Source of the DNA: Komagataeibacter oboediens
GTDB lineage: Bacteria > Pseudomonadota > Alphaproteobacteria > Acetobacterales > Acetobacteraceae
Length of the DNA stretch: 64,000 bases
Direction: 5' to 3'
Assembly (NCBI RefSeq): GCF_003207815.1
Contig: NZ_NKTX01000002.1
Location: 1 to 64,000, forward strand
Shown here: piece by piece, positions 60,452 through 64,000 of the stretch
How the letters are laid out: each line of letters begins with the position of its first letter
Position numbering within the stretch: position 1 is the first letter of the stretch
The notes under the pieces: model-generated
What the model was told of the DNA's origin: nothing
Seen by the model: the letters and a program-made list of their open reading frames with translations, nothing else
Database searches by the model: none
Position numbers and translations under genes: made by a program

Positions 60452-61914
60452 CTGCGCAGGTGCCGGACCTGATCCGCAGCGGGATGCCCTCGGCCTGTGC
60501 CGGGCGTTTCGTGCTGGACGGTGGGACGTGGCGCGACATGGTGGAAAACCTGCGCCATTCCACCCTGCCGCTGCTGGGCCTGTGGTCGGATGGGGTGCAG
60601 GTACATGCCCTGTTCATGGAGGGGACACGTCCCCTGCTGGCCAGTGTCGCGGTCATGGACGGGCGCTACCTTGCCCTGTCCCCCGTACGGGCCGGGGCGG
60701 CGGCTTATGAACGCATCACGCAGGACCTGTGGGGAATCGAGGGCATGGGGGCGACAGACAGCGCCCCATGGCTGGATCAGGGGCGGTGGCCGGTAACATG
60801 GCCCCTGCATGACCGGCCACCGCCCGCGCCTGCACCACCCGAAGGCGTGGAATTCACCGATGATGCCGCCATGGTGCAGGCCGGGGGCACCGTTGTGGGG
60901 TATGGCCCGGCGGAGGGGGATTTCCAGTCTCCCTTCCACCTGCGTCTGGGCCTGCCGGGGGAACGGATCATGCAGGTCCGCACCCGTATGGGTTACGCCC
61001 ATCGTGGCCTGTGCGCGCGCATGCGTGGTGCCACGGTGGCGCAGGCAGCCCGACTGGTCGCCCGGATCGATGCAACGGTTACGGTGGCCCATCAGGTGGC
61101 CTTTGCCCGCGCACTGGGGGCTGCAGGGGAACATGCAGGCGCGGATATGGATGATGCGGCCATGTTCGTAAGCGAACTGGAACGCATTGCGATCCATCTG
61201 GACACGCTGGCCACGGCGGCGGAACTGCTGGCCGATGGACGTTTTGCCATTCTGGCCGCAACCCTGCTGGAGCGTGTGCGGCAGGCCTGCCGGGAGGGCT
61301 GTGGCAGTCGCCTGCTGTTTGACGTGCTGCCGCCTGCGGGCGACGCGGGACGGACCGTATCCATTCCCATGGAGGTCCTGACGGAACTGCGGACGGGCTG
61401 CGCCACGTTGCGCCACCTGTTCTGGCGGCCGCGTGGCATGGCCATGCAGGCGCGCGGGCGGGGTATCGTGCCGGCGGATGTCGCCCGCAGGTGGGGCATT
61501 GCGGGCTGTGTGGGCCGGGCGTCTGGCGTTGAAGGCGACCTGCGGCCGTATGTGTCACGGTCCGCAGGGCGGGAGGGCACGGGGGGCGATGTGGCTGACC
61601 GTCTGGCCATGCGCCTGCATGAGGTGGAAATGGCCGTTGACATCCTGTCCACGTTCGATGGCGCGGCCGTCAGCATGCCCGCCGGATATGACGTGCATGG
61701 GTCAGGAGAAGGTATGGGCTGCGTGGAAGGCCCCACCGGGCCTGTCTGGCACTGGGTCAGGTTGGCGCATGGCCGTGTGGCGGCATGGTGGTGTGGTGAC
61801 GCGTCCCTGCTACTGTTTCAGGCGCTGCCCGGCATATTGTCCGGCGCGGTGTATGAGGACGTGCCGCTGATCCTGACATCGCTTGGCCTGTCGGCTGCGG
61901 GCGCGGATCTGTAG
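60448..61914 (+). CDS. hydrogenase large-subunit-like protein without NiFe ligands (HyfG/NuoCD-like)
   Basis: A 488-residue protein with a NuoC-like domain (about 20-115) fused to a NuoD/large-subunit domain (about 150-488; GYGPAEGDFQSPFHLRLGLPGE, RMGYAHRGLCARM, DMDDAAMFVSELERIAIHLD). In NiFe hydrogenases two Cys-x-x-Cys pairs bind the metal centre. Here the first site is occupied by IDATVTVAHQ (about 207-216), and the protein ends in LTSLGLSAAGADL where DPCxxC would be. No NiFe site can form. The start is ATG 60448; a much longer open frame upstream is a reading-frame shadow of the previous gene. It should form the peripheral arm with the next gene product. Confidence 0.85.
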   Translation: MTAQVPDLIRSGMPSACAGRFVLDGGTWRDMVENLRHSTLPLLGLWSDGVQVHALFMEGTRPLLASVAVMDGRYLALSPVRAGAAAYERITQDLWGIEGMGATDSAPWLDQGRWPVTWPLHDRPPPAPAPPEGVEFTDDAAMVQAGGTVVGYGPAEGDFQSPFHLRLGLPGERIMQVRTRMGYAHRGLCARMRGATVAQAARLVARIDATVTVAHQVAFARALGAAGEHAGADMDDAAMFVSELERIAIHLDTLATAAELLADGRFAILAATLLERVRQACREGCGSRLLFDVLPPAGDAGRTVSIPMEVLTELRTGCATLRHLFWRPRGMAMQARGRGIVPADVARRWGIAGCVGRASGVEGDLRPYVSRSAGREGTGGDVADRLAMRLHEVEMAVDILSTFDGAAVSMPAGYDVHGSGEGMGCVEGPTGPVWHWVRLAHGRVAAWWCGDASLLLFQALPGILSGAVYEDVPLILTSLGLSAAGADL

Positions 61915-61923
61915 GGTGGGGCC

Positions 61924-62373
61924 ATGGCGTATCTGAACCTGTTCTGGCCGGAGGGTGCCGTGCTGCCGCGCATGGTGCCGCTGGATATCTTTCACATGGA
62001 AACCGGGGGCTGCGCGGGCTGTGCGATTGAACTGCGCAGCCTGTCGCGCGCCCTGGTGGAAGGACATTCCGATATCCGTTTTGTCTCTACACCGCGACAG
62101 GCGGGGCTGCTGCTGGTGACGGGCAGCCTGACGGTGGATATGGCCCCGGTTGTCGAACTGGCATGGCAGGCCATGCCAGGCACGCGCCTGCTGGCCGCGG
62201 TGGGGGACTGCGCGGTGGATGGGGGAATATTTGCGCCCGGTTATGCGGTTCTGGGCGGGGTGGGCGGCCGTGCGCGCGCCAGCCTGCTGCTGCCCGGATG
62301 CCCGCCATCGCCTGCGGAAGTCCTTGATGCCCTGATCCGCTGGCGCACGCAGGGCGAAGGGGAGGCGACCTGA
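61924..62373 (+). CDS. HyfI/NuoB-like iron-sulfur subunit
   Basis: A 149-residue protein of the NuoB/HycG family. All four ligands of the proximal [4Fe-4S] cluster are present: Cys30 and Cys33 in ETGGCAGCAIEL, Cys96 in AVGDCAV, and Cys126 in LLPGCPPSPAEVL. So the small subunit is intact even though the large subunit has lost its metal site. It starts nine bases after the large subunit gene and ends the six-gene group. No ferredoxin-like HyfA/HyfH gene or maturation protease follows; next comes pssA on the other strand. Confidence 0.9.
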   Translation: MAYLNLFWPEGAVLPRMVPLDIFHMETGGCAGCAIELRSLSRALVEGHSDIRFVSTPRQAGLLLVTGSLTVDMAPVVELAWQAMPGTRLLAAVGDCAVDGGIFAPGYAVLGGVGGRARASLLLPGCPPSPAEVLDALIRWRTQGEGEAT

Positions 62374-62395
62374 CGGAAGGGACCAGGCAGGGTGT

Positions 62396-63253
62396 TCAGG
62401 TCGAAGGGACGGTTGCGGGCGGGTCGTCGCTTTCCTGCAATGCCTCGGCTTCGCGGCGCAGGCGGTGGAAGCTCCGCCTGCTCATGGGAAGCAGCAGGAT
62501 GTAGATGATCCCCGCCGCCGCCAGCGCGCCCCACGGTTCGGCCACCAGAACGGCGGCATAGGCCCCCGTGCCCAGCATGGTGGGGAGGATCATGGGCGAG
62601 GGGACCTTGAAGTTCTTGAACGACCAGACCGGCAGGGTCGACACCAGCAGGAAGGCCGTGCCGCTGAGCGTCAGCGCGGGCAGGAGCGGGGCGCGCGTCA
62701 GTTCATACAGCCAGTCACAGTGCAGGTGCTGCGCTTCCAGCCCGAGAAACAGCGGAAACAGCGCCAGCCCCGCGCCCGCCGGGGCGGGAACGCCGGTGAA
62801 GAAGTTGCTGGCGTATTTGGGCTGGTTGGCGTCGTCATCCAGGCTGGCATTGAAGCGCGCCAGGCGCAGCGCCATGCAGACCGTGAACATGATGCACGGG
62901 ATGTAGCCAAACCGCCCGCCTTCATGCAGTGCCCACAGGTACAGGACAAAGGCGGGGGCTACGCCAAAGCACAGGAAATCCGACAGGCTGTCGAATTCCG
63001 CGCCAAAGCGACTGGTGCCGCGTAGCAGGCGTGCGATTCGTCCGTCCAGCCCATCAATGCAGGCGGCGATCAGCAGCGCGGTCGCAGCACTGCCAAAGCG
63101 TCCTTCCAGCCCGAATCGCATGCCCGTCAGGCCCGCGCACAGGCCCAGCATGGTCATGAGGTTTGGGATCATCCGGTTGAACGACAGGCCCCGCACGCGG
63201 GGGCGCTGGCGTTTTTTCAACCGTCGGATACGGCGTGTCGGCGGGGTGGCCAT
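62396..63253 (-). CDS. pssA: CDP-diacylglycerol-serine O-phosphatidyltransferase
   Basis: A 285-residue inner-membrane enzyme that forms phosphatidylserine from CDP-diacylglycerol and serine. The CDP-alcohol phosphotransferase motif is complete in DGLDGRIARLLRG...FGAEFDSLSDF (D-G-x2-A-R-x8-G-x3-D-x3-D). About seven helices follow a basic N-terminus (RRIRRLKKRQRPRVR). It lies six bases after psd on the minus strand, so the two steps to phosphatidylethanolamine are encoded together. It is convergent with the hydrogenase-like group across 22 bases. Confidence 0.95.
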   Translation of the reverse strand: MATPPTRRIRRLKKRQRPRVRGLSFNRMIPNLMTMLGLCAGLTGMRFGLEGRFGSAATALLIAACIDGLDGRIARLLRGTSRFGAEFDSLSDFLCFGVAPAFVLYLWALHEGGRFGYIPCIMFTVCMALRLARFNASLDDDANQPKYASNFFTGVPAPAGAGLALFPLFLGLEAQHLHCDWLYELTRAPLLPALTLSGTAFLLVSTLPVWSFKNFKVPSPMILPTMLGTGAYAAVLVAEPWGALAAAGIIYILLLPMSRRSFHRLRREAEALQESDDPPATVPST

Positions 63254-63259
63254 GCCCGC

Positions 63260-63937
63260 TTAAAGCCGCGCCATCACGGTTTCGCCGCCAATCATGGTCT
63301 GGCCGACTTCCACCAGTGGCGTGACATCGGGCGGCAGGTACAGGTCGGTGCGTGAGCCGAAGCGGATCAGCCCGAAGCGTTCGCCGGTTTCGTACTGCAT
63401 GCCTTCTTCCGCATCGCACAGGATACGGCGCGCGATCAGCCCCGCAATCTGGACCACGGCAACCTGGCGGCCATCCTTCAGCGTCACGCGCAGCGCATTG
63501 CGCTCGTTCAGTTCGGATGCCTTGTCCAGGCTGGCGTTCAGGAACTGCCCGGCATGGTAGGCGATTTTCGTCACGGTGCCCGCGACCGGCATGCGGTTCA
63601 CATGCACGTCCAGAACAGACAGGAAGGTGGCGATACGCCAGACCGGCGCATCCCCCATGTCCAGTTCCGGCGGCGGGGCCACTTTCTCGATCGAGACGAC
63701 ATGCCCGTCCGCCGGGGCAACCGCCACGTTTGGCTCGGCCGGGGTGACGCGTTCGGGGTCACGGAAGAAATACAGGCAGAAGCCGAAGAACAGGCCACTG
63801 GCTGTACCAAGCCATCTGGTCACCCGGAACGGCAGTAGCCGACCGATGATGGCCCCGGCCCCCGATGCAAGGAGAAAGGGGCGCGCGGCCGGGTGCGGCG
63901 GTGCAATGACAAGCTTGAGGGATTGAATCAGCGACAT
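63260..63937 (-). CDS. psd: phosphatidylserine decarboxylase
   Basis: A 225-residue proenzyme that converts phosphatidylserine to phosphatidylethanolamine. The N-terminal hydrophobic region ([16 protein letters not shown]) anchors it; [11 protein letters not shown] and [15 protein letters not shown] are typical. The self-cleavage site is the GS in [14 protein letters not shown], giving the pyruvoyl group. This is the short form (about 215-235 residues) common in alphaproteobacteria. It precedes pssA by six bases. The ribosome-binding site is weak. The 63 bases beyond it hold no gene that can be read. Confidence 0.95.
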   Translation of the reverse strand: MSLIQSLKLVIAPPHPAARPFLLASGAGAIIGRLLPFRVTRWLGTASGLFFGFCLYFFRDPERVTPAEPNVAVAPADGHVVSIEKVAPPPELDMGDAPVWRIATFLSVLDVHVNRMPVAGTVTKIAYHAGQFLNASLDKASELNERNALRVTLKDGRQVAVVQIAGLIARRILCDAEEGMQYETGERFGLIRFGSRTDLYLPPDVTPLVEVGQTMIGGETVMARL

Positions 63938-64000
63938 GGGATAATGTTCATGAAGATTTCAGTAAAAATGGTCAAGTATTCTGCATGTCCCGTGGTTGCC

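Noticed and set aside
60448-62373. Annotating the six genes as a functional formate hydrogenlyase or hydrogenase-4
   Set aside because: The large subunit has no NiFe-binding cysteines, and formate dehydrogenase, ferredoxin subunits and hyp genes are absent from the neighbourhood.
1-64000. tRNA, rRNA, CRISPR arrays, insertion sequences, prophage
   Set aside because: I looked for clover-leaf-like blocks, regularly spaced repeats, transposase motifs and integrase or phage genes and saw none; a covariance or profile search would be needed to exclude small RNAs.

Overview
This GC-rich window carries alphaproteobacterial housekeeping genes in an arrangement typical of acetic acid bacteria (Acetobacteraceae, probably Komagataeibacter or Gluconacetobacter). 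That is an inference from a CcrM-type methylase beside rnhB, from rpoD/dnaG/yqeY, lptF-lptG-lptD-surA-rsmA and gpmI-envC-ctpA-rppH linkages, and from the general protein character. I saw no rRNA, tRNA, CRISPR array or insertion sequence. Every gene-free stretch is under 300 bases.

Layout. 1-1.8 kb: start of an unidentified membrane protein and a DHA2 drug exporter. 1.9-5.4 kb: a CsbD-like stress protein, then rnhB, ccrM (GANTC methylase) and a second orphan adenine methylase of the D12 class; the promoter region ahead of them is unusually rich in GANTC sites arranged in inverted repeats. 5.6-13.3 kb (minus): a moxR / DUF58 / BatA-DUF4159 / VWA operon with a periplasmic ankyrin protein. 13.4-17.0 kb: DUF1285, CCA-adding enzyme, ABC exporter. 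17.1-19.8 kb: emrA-emrB efflux pair behind a clean TetR-type operator. 20-25.6 kb: two Nudix hydrolases meeting tail to tail, and gpmI-envC-ctpA. 25.6-33.4 kb: msrB, upp, then ilvA, greA and carAB on the minus strand. CarA carries an in-frame helix-turn-helix domain at its N-terminus and lies behind two matching palindromes. 33.5-38.6 kb: yqeY-dnaG-rpoD and a GNAT protein. 38.7-40.8 kb: a protein I do not recognise, then rpsF-rpsR-rplI. 40.9-49.1 kb: cfa meets rsmA end to end; the LPS-export operon lptF-lptG-lptD-surA-rsmA runs leftward. 49.2-53.1 kb: FAD-linked oxidase, coiled-coil membrane protein, Sua5, CysQ. 53.2-56.1 kb: pepA, holC, aldo/keto reductase. 56.1-62.4 kb: six overlapping genes for a membrane complex of the hydrogenase-4/complex I family whose large subunit has lost the NiFe cysteines. 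62.4-63.9 kb (minus): psd-pssA for phosphatidylethanolamine synthesis.

The most interesting items are the NiFe-less hydrogenase-like complex (56.1-62.4 kb), the HTH-CarA fusion with its candidate operators (32-33.5 kb), and the GANTC-rich control region with tandem DNA methylases (2.2-5.4 kb). Smaller items are a degenerate intergenic palindromic repeat at three places, a TetR-type operator with no regulator gene nearby, and several genes whose start codons are not canonical.
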